A stretch of 64,000 bases of DNA from Lachnospiraceae bacterium OM04-12BH. Its GTDB lineage: Bacteria > Bacillota > Clostridia > Lachnospirales > Lachnospiraceae. How positions within the stretch are numbered: position 1 is the stretch's first letter; each line of letters begins with the position of its first letter. The notes under the pieces were generated by a model. It saw only the letters and a program-made list of their open reading frames with translations, made no database searches and had not been told where the DNA came from. The DNA lies in the NCBI GenBank assembly GCA_003490145.1, contig QULQ01000013.1, positions 1 through 64,000 on the forward strand, written 5' to 3'. Positions 56,336 through 64,000 of this stretch are shown here, one piece after another. Both the position numbers and the translations under genes were made by a program.

Positions 56336-56794
56336 ATGATATTAAAGGAAAAAGAAAGAGCAGCGATCGAAGATCTGCAGACACAGGAAAAAAGCTGTGT
56401 GGAAAAGTATGGAAAGTATGCAAAGGAAGCCAAAGACCCGGAGCTGAAGAACCTCTTTTCCAGACTACAGAAGGAGGAGCAGAAGCACTATGATTCCCTT
56501 TCGCAGGTACTGAATGGCAGTGTGCCGGACTGTGACTGCAATGACAGTCAGGGAAGGGATTATGCACCCAAGGCGGCATATTCATCCATGAGCAGCAATG
56601 CTGACAAAGAGCATGATGCATTTCTGGCTACTGACTGTATTGGCACGGAGAAGCTGGTATCCGGTGAATATAATACAGATGTATTTGTTTTTGGAGAGAG
56701 CAAGATCAGAAAACTGCTGGCCGATATCCAGATCGAAGAGCAGAATCATGCGGAGATGCTGTTCAAATACAAGATGGCAAATGGAATGGCATAA
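56336..56794 (+). CDS. CotF/ferritin-like spore coat family protein
   Basis: This 152-residue helical protein has two ferritin-like helix pairs (IEDLQTQEKSCVEKYGKYAK with LFSRLQKEEQKHYDSLSQVL; KEHDAFLATDCIGTEKLVSG with LADIQIEEQNHAEMLFKYKM). The E/H residues (QKEEQKH, QIEEQNH) follow the pattern of the CotF/rubrerythrin-like family. In Lachnospiraceae such proteins are annotated as spore coat proteins even in strains not known to sporulate. AAAGGAG precedes the ATG. Function here uncertain. Confidence 0.8.
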   Translation: MILKEKERAAIEDLQTQEKSCVEKYGKYAKEAKDPELKNLFSRLQKEEQKHYDSLSQVLNGSVPDCDCNDSQGRDYAPKAAYSSMSSNADKEHDAFLATDCIGTEKLVSGEYNTDVFVFGESKIRKLLADIQIEEQNHAEMLFKYKMANGMA

Positions 56795-56821
56795 AGAGAA
56801 AAACACTTCCGCAAAAAGAAG

Positions 56822-56866
56822 AGGGCTGTCAGATAGGTAAATTTACCTGGACGACAGCCCTGTTTT
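56822..56866. terminator. Hairpin terminator between CotF-like and GH13 genes
   Basis: AGGGCTGTC (56822-56830) pairs with GACAGCCCT (56853-56861), with an inner palindrome AGGTAAATTTACCT. TTTT follows on the plus strand; the two genes converge here. Confidence 0.82.
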
Positions 56867-56902
56867 ATGCCTGCTTTCAGAACGGATTAATTCTTTGACA
56901 GC

Positions 56903-58453
56903 TTAAGCCAGCTTTACATAAACAGCGGTTCCACCGTCTACAGAAACACCACCCTTTTCAAGGACAGCATTGCCGCCAACCGTAGTCAGGATCTCGCCGG
57001 CAGTGTCAGGAACAAAGGCAGGCTTCCCGGCAGGATTGATGATCACAAGGATGGTTTCTTCCCTGCAGCTTCTCTGGTAAACCATAGGATAGTCATCCTT
57101 CAGGAATGTAACGGCAGCCTTGCTCTGCAGTGCAGGATGCGCCATACGAAGAGCGATCAGATGTTTTACGGTGCTGCGGAGGGAAGAGGTGTCGTTCATC
57201 TGACTTTCTGCATCCGGCCGGTCTTTGCTTTCATCCTGCTTAATATAAAGCTTTTCTGCTGCGGCAGTGGAGAAACCGGCATTGGTCATCCTGTTCCATT
57301 GCATGGGGGAACGGGAACCGGTACGCTCATAGCCGCCTTCAACAGAAGTCAGACCTTCCACATAACGCATACCGATCTCATCACCATAGTAAATAAAAGG
57401 CGCGCCCGGCATGGAAAGGAGGAACGCAAAGGCAACCTTCATTTCTTCCGGATCCAGCCGTCTTGCCATTCTATCCATATCATGATTACCGGAAGGGATA
57501 CAGATCAGTCCTTTTCCGTTTGTCTTTTCATAGTTACCCTGATAGGTTTTAATAAACTCTCTGGCACTGCCAAGTCCTCTTCTTGAAAAATAAGGCTCAT
57601 CACAGCGGAAGAGATCGTTGTAATGGGAAGGACCAAAGTGGAGCAGGAAGTCCATATGGAAGCCGCCGATCAGGCTCTTGTCAGGTTCACCCCATTCGCT
57701 GACCATGGCAGCCATGGGAAACTCTTCATTTAAAAAGGTACGGATATCCTGCCAGAGTGCAATCGTACCCTTGCCGTCTTCATCATTTTTTACAAGGGAG
57801 CCGGCCATATCCACACGGAAGCCGTCACAGCCCATGGAAAGCCAGAAGCGCATGATATTTTTCAGCTCTTCTCTGGTGGCAAGAGGACCCTCATCATTCA
57901 TGGACTGCTGCCACTTTTTATCTGGATCCGGCTTGTAGAAGCCGTAGTTCAGGGCAGGCTGATGGGAGAAGAAGTTGACGATACAGGAACCGTCACGGGG
58001 AGAGATCCCACGGATGCAGCCCATATTGTCTGGAGCCTCCCAGACGCTGTCTGTCCATACATAGCGGTCTGTATAGGCATTCTTTTCTGCCTTCATGGAT
58101 TCCAGAAACCACTTACAGGTAACAGCAGTATGACCAGGAACCAGATCCAGGATCACATGCATATCGCGCTTATGGGCCTCGGCAAACAGATTTGCCAGAT
58201 CTTCATTGGTACCATAACGGGGTGCTACGGTATAATAATCCTCTACATCATAACCGGCATCGCCAAAAGGGGACTGGAAGCAGGGATTCAGCCAGAGAGC
58301 TGTGCATCCAAGTTCTTTGATATAGTCCAGCTTACTGATGATACCGTTGATATCACCGATACCATCGGCATTGGTATCGCAGAAAGACTGGGGATAGATT
58401 TCATAAAAAACAGCATTGTCAAGCCATGCGGGCTGTTTTACAGTTGTGCTCAT
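56903..58453 (-). CDS. GH13 alpha-glucosidase/amylase-family enzyme
   Basis: This 516-residue protein is a glycoside hydrolase family 13 (beta/alpha)8 enzyme. The catalytic triad is visible: nucleophile D215 in GFRVDMA, acid/base E253 in VSEWGEP, and D325 in SGNHDMDR. Region I reads DLVPGHTA, with Gly where most family members have Asn. No signal peptide, so the enzyme is cytoplasmic and would act on imported oligosaccharides such as maltodextrins or isomalto-type sugars. GGAGGAA precedes the ATG. It is divergent from an AraC-type regulator, with operator-like repeats and a cre-like site in between. Confidence 0.93.
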   Translation of the reverse strand: MSTTVKQPAWLDNAVFYEIYPQSFCDTNADGIGDINGIISKLDYIKELGCTALWLNPCFQSPFGDAGYDVEDYYTVAPRYGTNEDLANLFAEAHKRDMHVILDLVPGHTAVTCKWFLESMKAEKNAYTDRYVWTDSVWEAPDNMGCIRGISPRDGSCIVNFFSHQPALNYGFYKPDPDKKWQQSMNDEGPLATREELKNIMRFWLSMGCDGFRVDMAGSLVKNDEDGKGTIALWQDIRTFLNEEFPMAAMVSEWGEPDKSLIGGFHMDFLLHFGPSHYNDLFRCDEPYFSRRGLGSAREFIKTYQGNYEKTNGKGLICIPSGNHDMDRMARRLDPEEMKVAFAFLLSMPGAPFIYYGDEIGMRYVEGLTSVEGGYERTGSRSPMQWNRMTNAGFSTAAAEKLYIKQDESKDRPDAESQMNDTSSLRSTVKHLIALRMAHPALQSKAAVTFLKDDYPMVYQRSCREETILVIINPAGKPAFVPDTAGEILTTVGGNAVLEKGGVSVDGGTAVYVKLA

Positions 58454-58481
58454 GAGAGATTCCTCCTATGCTTAAAAATAG

Positions 58482-58495
58482 TGTTTCCGTTTTCG
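58482..58495 (-). promoter_or_regulatory. Candidate cre (CcpA) site before the GH13 gene
   Basis: On the minus strand, CGAAAACGGAAACA matches the catabolite-response consensus TGWAANCGNTNWCA at all but two of the constrained positions. Its place 30-40 bases before the ATG would give glucose repression. Confidence 0.45.
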
Positions 58496-58519
58496 TGGAA
58501 AATGTGTTTCGACCGAACT

Positions 58520-58559
58520 GGAAAAAGAAGTTGTTTCTTTTTCCTTATAACGATACAAT
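58520..58559 (+). promoter_or_regulatory. Divergent-region inverted repeat overlapping the AraC-gene promoter
   Basis: GGAAAAAGAA (58520-58529) and TTCTTTTTCC (58535-58544) form a perfect 10-bp inverted repeat. It overlaps a -35 box TTGTTT (58531-58536) that has TACAAT (58554-58559) 17 bases on. Suits an AraC-type or repressor operator. Confidence 0.5.
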
Positions 58560-58606
58560 ACTATTAGAAAAGGAATCATTCAACTGAAATTCTACGAAAA
58601 ACTGGT

Positions 58607-59575
58607 ATGATTCTACTGCGGATATCCAAAAGAAGATTCCATCACATTGCAGAGCAAGAAAAGACAGGACAACAGAAAGCAGATATGGAAAAAGAGAAGA
58701 GAGTACACAGTTCAATATTGATCCCCTACAGTTATTACTCCAGCCGGATCCCTGATTACTTCCCCTTTGTGCCCCTGCACTGGCACAGGGAATGGGAGCT
58801 GAATGTGATCACAGAAGGAAATGGTGTGGTACGTCTTGGGGAAAAGGAAACAGAGGCAAAGGCTGGTGATATCGTGCTGATCCAGCCAGAATTGTTGCAT
58901 GCCATTACCACTGATGACAGACTGTTCTATGACACCGTGGTGTTTAGTAGTGATATGTTCGGAAACGGGGAGGACCGGAGTTACCGGAAGATGGTGCATC
59001 CTCTTTGCCTTGGCAGGGCCTGCCTGCAGATCGCTGAGGAGAAAAATGTGTGTTACAAGGAAATCAGAGAATGTGCAGATACTGTGATCTGCTGCGCAAG
59101 AGAGAATAGTGCGGAGGCAGATCTTCTGATGAAAGGAGAACTTCTGCGGCTTTTATGGTTCTTTTATGAAGGTGACCTGGTGTCCGGAAACAGGGAGCCT
59201 GTGCAGAACGGGGAGATCAAGGCGGCCATTGATTATATGTCGATCCACTATGCTGAAAATATTACCATTGCAGATCTGGCAGGGCAGGTGAATTTGAGCC
59301 AGAGCTACTTTATGCAGAAATTTAGGGAGATGGCCGGAATGGGAGCGGCAGAGTACCTGAACAGACTGCGGATCCAAAAGGCCTGCGAAGAGATTCTTTC
59401 CGGAAGCAGCATCTCCGGGGCAGCTTTCGACTGCGGATTCCGGAACCTTTCCAATTTCAACAGACAGTTCCGTATGATGGTAGGGTGTACCCCGAGGGAA
59501 TACAGGGGAAGAAACCAATGCCCGCCTGCAGAAATTGCAGGAAGAGGTATCTTTCAAGCAGGGGATATGCTATGA
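58607..59575 (+). CDS. AraC-family transcriptional regulator with cupin sensor
   Basis: This 322-residue regulator has an N-terminal cupin-type ligand domain (FPFVPLHWHREWELNVITEG, then GDIVLIQPELLHAITTDD) and a C-terminal double helix-turn-helix (ITIADLAGQVNLSQSYFMQK, then ISGAAFDCGFRNLSNFNRQF). Such regulators usually respond to sugars and activate neighbouring glycoside hydrolases; here the GH13 gene is divergent. Neither the ATG at 58607 nor the one at 58685 has a good ribosome binding site; the shorter form (296 residues) fits the family length better. Confidence 0.9.
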   Translation: MILLRISKRRFHHIAEQEKTGQQKADMEKEKRVHSSILIPYSYYSSRIPDYFPFVPLHWHREWELNVITEGNGVVRLGEKETEAKAGDIVLIQPELLHAITTDDRLFYDTVVFSSDMFGNGEDRSYRKMVHPLCLGRACLQIAEEKNVCYKEIRECADTVICCARENSAEADLLMKGELLRLLWFFYEGDLVSGNREPVQNGEIKAAIDYMSIHYAENITIADLAGQVNLSQSYFMQKFREMAGMGAAEYLNRLRIQKACEEILSGSSISGAAFDCGFRNLSNFNRQFRMMVGCTPREYRGRNQCPPAEIAGRGIFQAGDML

Positions 59576-59611
59576 TAGGAAAGACAGGTAACTGGATGAG
59601 GAGGAATGAAT

Positions 59612-60778
59612 ATGAAAGCATTGAGCAGCAGAACAGCAGATTTTACAGATTCCGTTATCAGACGTATGACCCGCGTTTCCAATCAGCATGGTGCCGTGAA
59701 TCTTTCCCAGGGATTTCCTGACTTTGATCCCCCAAGAGAGATTACAGACCGTCTTTCTGAGGTGGCAAAAAGCGGTCCTCATCAGTATGCACTGACCTGG
59801 GGGGCACAGAATTTCAGAGAGGCTCTTGTCAGAAAGCAGGAGCATTTTTCCGGCATGAAGTTTGATCCGGATAAAGAGGTCGTAGTGACCTGTGGCAGTA
59901 CGGAAGCCATGATGGCGTCCATGATGAGTGTATGCAATCCGGGAGACAAAGTAGTGATCTTTTCTCCTTTTTATGAAAATTATGGCGCTGACACCATTTT
60001 AAGTGGTGCGGAGCCGGTTTATGTACCGTTAAAGCCGCCCACGTTCTGCTTTGATGCGGATGAACTGGAAGCAGCCATGAAGCAGGATGGCGTGAAAGCA
60101 CTGATCCTCTGTAATCCTTCCAATCCCTGTGGTAAGGTATTTACAAGGGATGAGCTCCTGGTGATCGCTGATCTGGCGAAGAAATACGATCTTTATGTGA
60201 TCACTGATGAAGTTTATGAGCACATTTTATATAAGCCTCACGTACATACTTATATGGCATCTCTGTCGGGCATGAGAGAACGCACGATCATGTGCAATTC
60301 CCTGTCAAAGACCTATTCCATTACCGGCTGGCGTCTTGGCTATGTGATTGCTCCGCCGGAAATCGCAGACCGTGTGAAAAAGGTGCACGATTTCCTGACA
60401 GTAGGTGCGGCAGCTCCGCTGATGGAGGCAGCTGTGGTCGGACTGAACTTCGGAGATGACTATTATCAGCAGCTACAGGCACATTATACGCATATGAAGG
60501 AGCTGTTTGTGGGAGGACTTAAGGATATCGGACTTACCTTTACAGAGCCTCAGGGCGCTTACTATGTACTGATGGATATCAGTGAATTTGGATATGACAG
60601 TGATCTGGTATTCTGCGAGGAACTGGCAGAGAAGGTTGGCGTTGGCGCTGTGCCGGGCTCCAGCTTTTTCAGGGAGGATGTAAACCATCTGATCCGTTTC
60701 CACTTTGCAAAGCAGGATGAGACCCTTAAGAAGGCACTGGACAGACTTGCCGATATCCGTACAAAGATGAAAAAATAA
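59612..60778 (+). CDS. Pyridoxal phosphate-dependent aminotransferase, class I/II
   Basis: This 388-residue enzyme is a fold-type I aminotransferase. The N-terminus (VNLSQGFPDFDPPREI), VTCGSTEAMMASMM, CNPSNPCGKV, ITDEVYEHILY and the cofactor-lysine segment SLSKTYSITGWRLGYVIAP are all intact, close to the kynurenine/methionine aminotransferase (YbdL-like) subgroup. The amino donor cannot be fixed. I chose ATG 59612, seven bases after GAGGAGG, rather than ATG 59606. A two-component system follows after 15 bases. Confidence 0.93.
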   Translation: MKALSSRTADFTDSVIRRMTRVSNQHGAVNLSQGFPDFDPPREITDRLSEVAKSGPHQYALTWGAQNFREALVRKQEHFSGMKFDPDKEVVVTCGSTEAMMASMMSVCNPGDKVVIFSPFYENYGADTILSGAEPVYVPLKPPTFCFDADELEAAMKQDGVKALILCNPSNPCGKVFTRDELLVIADLAKKYDLYVITDEVYEHILYKPHVHTYMASLSGMRERTIMCNSLSKTYSITGWRLGYVIAPPEIADRVKKVHDFLTVGAAAPLMEAAVVGLNFGDDYYQQLQAHYTHMKELFVGGLKDIGLTFTEPQGAYYVLMDISEFGYDSDLVFCEELAEKVGVGAVPGSSFFREDVNHLIRFHFAKQDETLKKALDRLADIRTKMKK

Positions 60779-60793
60779 AGGACGGGAATACCG

Positions 60794-61498
60794 ATGAAAT
60801 ATAAAATACTGGTAGCAGAGGATGATACAGATATTGCAGATTTTATCAAGCTTTATCTGGAAAATGAAGGCTATGAGGTGATTCCTTCGGCAGATGGGAT
60901 GACAGCTTATGAAAAACTGAAGGAAAGCAGGGCAGATCTGGCAGTTGTTGACATCATGATGCCGAAGTTAAACGGCTATGATCTGATCCGGCGGATCCGG
61001 GAGGACAGTAATATTCCCATTATCATTTTGTCTGCGAAAAATCTGGACAGTGAAAAGATCCTCGGTCTTGATCTCGGTGCAGATGATTATCTGACAAAAC
61101 CCTTCAATCCCCTGGAGCTGATCGCCAGGATACGATCTAATATCAGAAGATATTACAGCCTTGGCAGCCAGGCAGAGGCTGAGGCGAAAGAGAGCAGACA
61201 GATCCGTGTAGGTGATCTTGTACTGGATGAGGATTCCGTTACTCTGAAAAAGGGTGATCAGGTGATCACCATCACGCCTACAGAATATAAGATGCTTTCT
61301 CTGTTTATGAAGTCTCCCGGTAAGGTGTTTACCAAGATGCAGATCTATCAGGCAGTTAACGGAGAGTGCTATGTCAATGATGACAATACGCTGATGGTGC
61401 ATATTTCCAATCTGAGGGACAAGATCGAGGATAATCCGAGGGAACCCAGATATATCAAAAACATAAGAGGTATCGGTTACAAAATTGAAAAGCTATAA
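60794..61498 (+). CDS. OmpR/PhoB-type response regulator
   Basis: This 234-residue protein has a receiver domain with phospho-acceptor D53 (VVDIMMPKLNG), acidic pocket AEDDTD near the N-terminus and LTKPF lysine, and a C-terminal winged-helix (GDQVITITPTEYKMLSLFMK, then VHISNLRDKIEDNP and IRGIGYKIE). The partner kinase overlaps its end by 14 bases. Target genes unknown; VanR/PhoP-type regulators in Firmicutes often control envelope genes. Confidence 0.96.
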   Translation: MKYKILVAEDDTDIADFIKLYLENEGYEVIPSADGMTAYEKLKESRADLAVVDIMMPKLNGYDLIRRIREDSNIPIIILSAKNLDSEKILGLDLGADDYLTKPFNPLELIARIRSNIRRYYSLGSQAEAEAKESRQIRVGDLVLDEDSVTLKKGDQVITITPTEYKMLSLFMKSPGKVFTKMQIYQAVNGECYVNDDNTLMVHISNLRDKIEDNPREPRYIKNIRGIGYKIEKL

Positions 61499-63086
61499 GA
61501 AGAAAGAAAAAAGTCTGTATACCCTGCTGATCAAAAACTATGTGATTTTTGCTGCCGTCCTGCTTCTGGCAGTTCAGATCCTCGGGCTGCTGGAAGAGCT
61601 TATGGATCAGAAGATCGCACGGCTGCCCAGAATCGATCACCCAGTCGGAGAGCAGGAAAAGCTGGCGGATGAAGACTATGGATCCCTTTCCATGAAAGCT
61701 TTGCTTGGAACGGAAGGCTATTTTGATATATATACAGCAGCGGGAGAAAGGTTATACACAGACTATAATGCTTTTGAGAGCAGCTATACACTGAAGGAGA
61801 TCAGTCTGATCCCGGAGTGCAATACACATGTCAGCTATGAAACAAAGAATTATGAAATGGAGGATGGCAGCAGGCAGATCCTGGTGATAGAAAGTAAAAG
61901 AGAAGAGACTACCGGATATCAGGAGAACATTGCCTATTATCTGTTTGATGGAGAATTGAGGCTTCTGGAAAGCAGTGTCTCATTTCCGTATAAGCAGATC
62001 ACAGAGCGGGAGCTGCGTCTTTTCACAGCTGCAACAGATAACGGATACAGTACCTATAAATATTCCTACAGAACAGGAAATGGGGAAGACAGGATCCTTC
62101 TCATGCATGTGAAAAGAATGGACAGGCAGAGGGTTAAAAGACTGATGGTATTCAAACAGATCTTTATTCCTGTTTATGTGTTGATCCTGATAGGAGCTAC
62201 GCTGTTCTTCGCACTATGGATGCACAGGCGTGTAAGGGAGCCTCTTTTTATCCTGAAAAACGGGATCCAGGATTTTGCTGATGGCAAAAGGGATACCGTC
62301 CTTTCTTATCAGGGTCCCAGGGAATTTGAGGATATTTTCAGCAGCTTTAACCGGATGGCGGTGCAGCTTAAGAAAAGTGAAAGTGCCAAAGAATATCTGA
62401 TCATGGAAAAGCAGCGCATGCTGGCAGATATTTCACATGATCTGAAAACACCGATCACGGTGATTCAGGGATATGCCAAAGCAGTGGCAGATGGCCTGAC
62501 AGATGAGGAGATGCAGAAACAGTATCTGAATACAATTGTTAAAAAGGCTGAGAGCCTGACAGATATGATCAATACCTTTCACGATTACAGTAAGCTGGAG
62601 CATCCGGAATTTTGTCTGGTAAGGGAAACACAGGATCTGGCTGAGTATCTGCGGGAATATCTGGCGGAGAAATATGATGAGATCGATCTGGGCGGATTTA
62701 ACCTTGAGGTGGAGATCCCTGAAGAAACGGTATCCTACAGCTTTGACCGAGTACAGATGAAGCGGGTATTTGATAATATCATTTCCAATTCCCTGCGTCA
62801 CAATCCGCCTGGAACTGTTATTTATGTAACACTGCAGCAGTCAGATAAGGCGGTCCGTATAGAGATCGGAGACAGTGGCGTTGGCATTCCGCTGGAACTG
62901 CAGGATACACTTTTTGATCCCTTTATTGTCGGGGATGAATCACGGAATACAAGACAGGGCTCAGGGCTTGGACTAGCCGTGGCACATAAGATCATAGAGC
63001 TTCACGGAGGAGCTCTTTTCCTTGAAAAAGGGGAGCAGCATGGCAATGGCATCAGCACACTGTTTGTGATACGGCTGCTTAAATAA
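61485..63086 (+). CDS. Sensor histidine kinase
   Basis: This 533-residue kinase has an N-terminal membrane helix (NYVIFAAVLLLAVQILGLLE), an extracellular sensor of about 180 residues, a second helix (FIPVYVLILIGATLFFALWM), a HAMP linker, the dimerisation domain with phospho-acceptor H318 (ADISHDLKTPITVIQGY), and the ATPase domain (DNIISNSLRHNPPGT, then GDSGVGIPLELQ and GSGLGLAVAHKI). The start is TTG at 61485, inside the regulator gene; no ATG is near. The extracellular domain is not recognised. Confidence 0.94.
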   Translation: MKSYKKKEKSLYTLLIKNYVIFAAVLLLAVQILGLLEELMDQKIARLPRIDHPVGEQEKLADEDYGSLSMKALLGTEGYFDIYTAAGERLYTDYNAFESSYTLKEISLIPECNTHVSYETKNYEMEDGSRQILVIESKREETTGYQENIAYYLFDGELRLLESSVSFPYKQITERELRLFTAATDNGYSTYKYSYRTGNGEDRILLMHVKRMDRQRVKRLMVFKQIFIPVYVLILIGATLFFALWMHRRVREPLFILKNGIQDFADGKRDTVLSYQGPREFEDIFSSFNRMAVQLKKSESAKEYLIMEKQRMLADISHDLKTPITVIQGYAKAVADGLTDEEMQKQYLNTIVKKAESLTDMINTFHDYSKLEHPEFCLVRETQDLAEYLREYLAEKYDEIDLGGFNLEVEIPEETVSYSFDRVQMKRVFDNIISNSLRHNPPGTVIYVTLQQSDKAVRIEIGDSGVGIPLELQDTLFDPFIVGDESRNTRQGSGLGLAVAHKIIELHGGALFLEKGEQHGNGISTLFVIRLLK

Positions 63087-63134
63087 AAAAAGGCATAATG
63101 GAAATCAGAGCTTCTGATCCATTATGCCTTTTTA
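63085..63134. terminator. Bidirectional terminator between kinase gene and trpS
   Basis: AGGCATAATGGA (63091-63102) pairs perfectly with TCCATTATGCCT (63118-63129); an A-run precedes and a T-run follows. Confidence 0.93.
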
Positions 63135-63145
63135 GCGCGAAATGG

Positions 63146-64000
63146 TTATTCAGCCTTATATCTGTCGGCCTGCTCTGCAATCAGGGCATGGTCATCAAAG
63201 TAATTGATCTTCATGGACTTTTTGACATCATCAAGAGTCTTGGCGGCAACTTCTTCAGCTTCCATGCTTCCCTTGTGTAGAATCTCGTAAATATCAGGGA
63301 TACGCTGTTCCCATTCCTTACGGCTTGTTCGGATAGGGGAGAGCTGCTCCTGAAGGACGTTGTTCAGGAATTTCTTAACCTTCACATCACCAAGACCGCC
63401 TCTTGTATAGTGATCCTTTAATTCCTGGAGGCAGCTGTACTCAGGCAGATATTCAGCAAACATATCATCCTTACAGAAGGCGTCCAGATATATGAAGACA
63501 GGATTGCCCTCTACCTGGCCGGGATCAGATACCTGTAAGTGGTTAGGGTCTGTAAACATGCTCATAACCTTCTTACGAACCTCTTCTTCAGGATCGGAAA
63601 GGTAAATGCAGTTATTCAGGGATTTACTCATCTTGGCCTTTCCATCGGTACCTGGCAGACGAAGGCATGCCTTGTTGTCAGGAAGCAGGATATCAGGCTC
63701 TACCAGAGTGTCACCGTAAACGGAATTGAACTTTCTTACAATCTCCTTGGTCTGCTCCAGCATGGGAAGCTGATCTTCACCGACCGGAACGGTAGTTGCC
63801 TTGAAGGCTGTGATATCAGCAGCCTGGCTGATCGGGTAGGTAAAGAATCCAACCGGTATGCTGGCTTCAAAGTTTCGCATCTGGATTTCAGATTTAACGG
63901 TAGGGTTACGCTGCAGTCTGGAAACAGTAACCAGATTCATATAGTAAAAAGTAAGTTCAGTCAGTTCTGGGATCTGTGACTGGATCAGAAGCGTGGATTT
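63146..64000 (-). CDS. trpS: Tryptophan-tRNA ligase, C-terminal 284 residues (runs off the window)
   Basis: The minus-strand frame stays open to the last base of the window, reading inward as KSTLLIQSQIPELTELTFYY and then MNLVTVSRLQRNP, so the N-terminal part including the HIGH motif is beyond the edge. The class I signature KMSKS is in GTDGKAKMSKSLNN, and PVGEDQLPMLEQTKEI is the tryptophan/AMP pocket segment of TrpRS. The rest is the usual helical C-terminus. The ATG at 63940 is an internal methionine, not the start. Confidence 0.97.
   Translation of the reverse strand, partial: KSTLLIQSQIPELTELTFYYMNLVTVSRLQRNPTVKSEIQMRNFEASIPVGFFTYPISQAADITAFKATTVPVGEDQLPMLEQTKEIVRKFNSVYGDTLVEPDILLPDNKACLRLPGTDGKAKMSKSLNNCIYLSDPEEEVRKKVMSMFTDPNHLQVSDPGQVEGNPVFIYLDAFCKDDMFAEYLPEYSCLQELKDHYTRGGLGDVKVKKFLNNVLQEQLSPIRTSRKEWEQRIPDIYEILHKGSMEAEEVAAKTLDDVKKSMKINYFDDHALIAEQADRYKAE

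Overview
The window looks like the chromosome of a motile, low-to-moderate GC Gram-positive anaerobe of the Lachnospiraceae, most like Roseburia or Agathobacter. The grounds are a SigD-type flagellar late operon with FliW and CsrA, Firmicutes-type AGGAGG ribosome binding sites, a Firmicutes L10 leader, several chemoreceptors and a GH13 glycosidase. The assignment rests on gene content and order as read here, not on a database match.

Layout. 1-4.4 kb: an Rpn-type nuclease gene (minus strand), a structured intergenic inverted-repeat element, a UvrD-type helicase and apt. 4.4-18.1 kb: a chemoreceptor, then a late flagellar cluster flgM-flgN-flgK-flgK2-flgL-fliW-csrA | flaG-fliD-fliS-fliT-like, with SigD-type promoters in front of flgM and flaG. 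A small HTH gene follows, then a convergent FliD-like gene. 18.2-31.2 kb: the transcription/translation core rpmG-secE-nusG-rplK-rplA, a CapA-family gene placed where rplJ would be expected, then L10 leader-rplJ-rplL and rpoB-rpoC. 31.2-36.4 kb: a minus-strand operon encoding a degenerate membrane GGDEF protein, an ECF-like sigma factor and a 75-residue membrane peptide. It is divergent from a 1137-residue sortase-anchored coiled-coil surface protein. 36.5-41.2 kb: the str operon rpsL-rpsG-fusA-tuf. 41.2-47.4 kb: an AT-richer accessory island with remnants of mobile genes, a DUF3800 gene and an intact BlaI/BlaR1-type pair. 47.4-64 kb: an oxidoreductase and an AlkD-like repair gene, two chemoreceptors, a membrane HTH regulator, a CobW-type GTPase, an AEC transporter, an HD hydrolase, a CotF/ferritin-like protein, GH13 divergent from an AraC regulator, an aminotransferase, an OmpR/histidine kinase pair and the 3' part of trpS, which runs off the window.

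How the genes work together. FlgM holds SigD until the hook is complete. FlgN, FliS and the FliT-like protein chaperone FlgK/FlgL, flagellin and FliD. FliW and CsrA set flagellin translation. Three chemoreceptors feed the same motor. The ribosomal and RNA polymerase genes each show a recognisable SigA promoter and terminator, and rplJL has an attenuating leader.

No CRISPR array, rRNA or tRNA gene was seen. The parts least like textbook genome are the sigma/GGDEF/small-membrane-protein operon with its divergent surface protein, the FliD-like paralog, the CapA gene inside the ribosomal cluster, and the decayed island after tuf.
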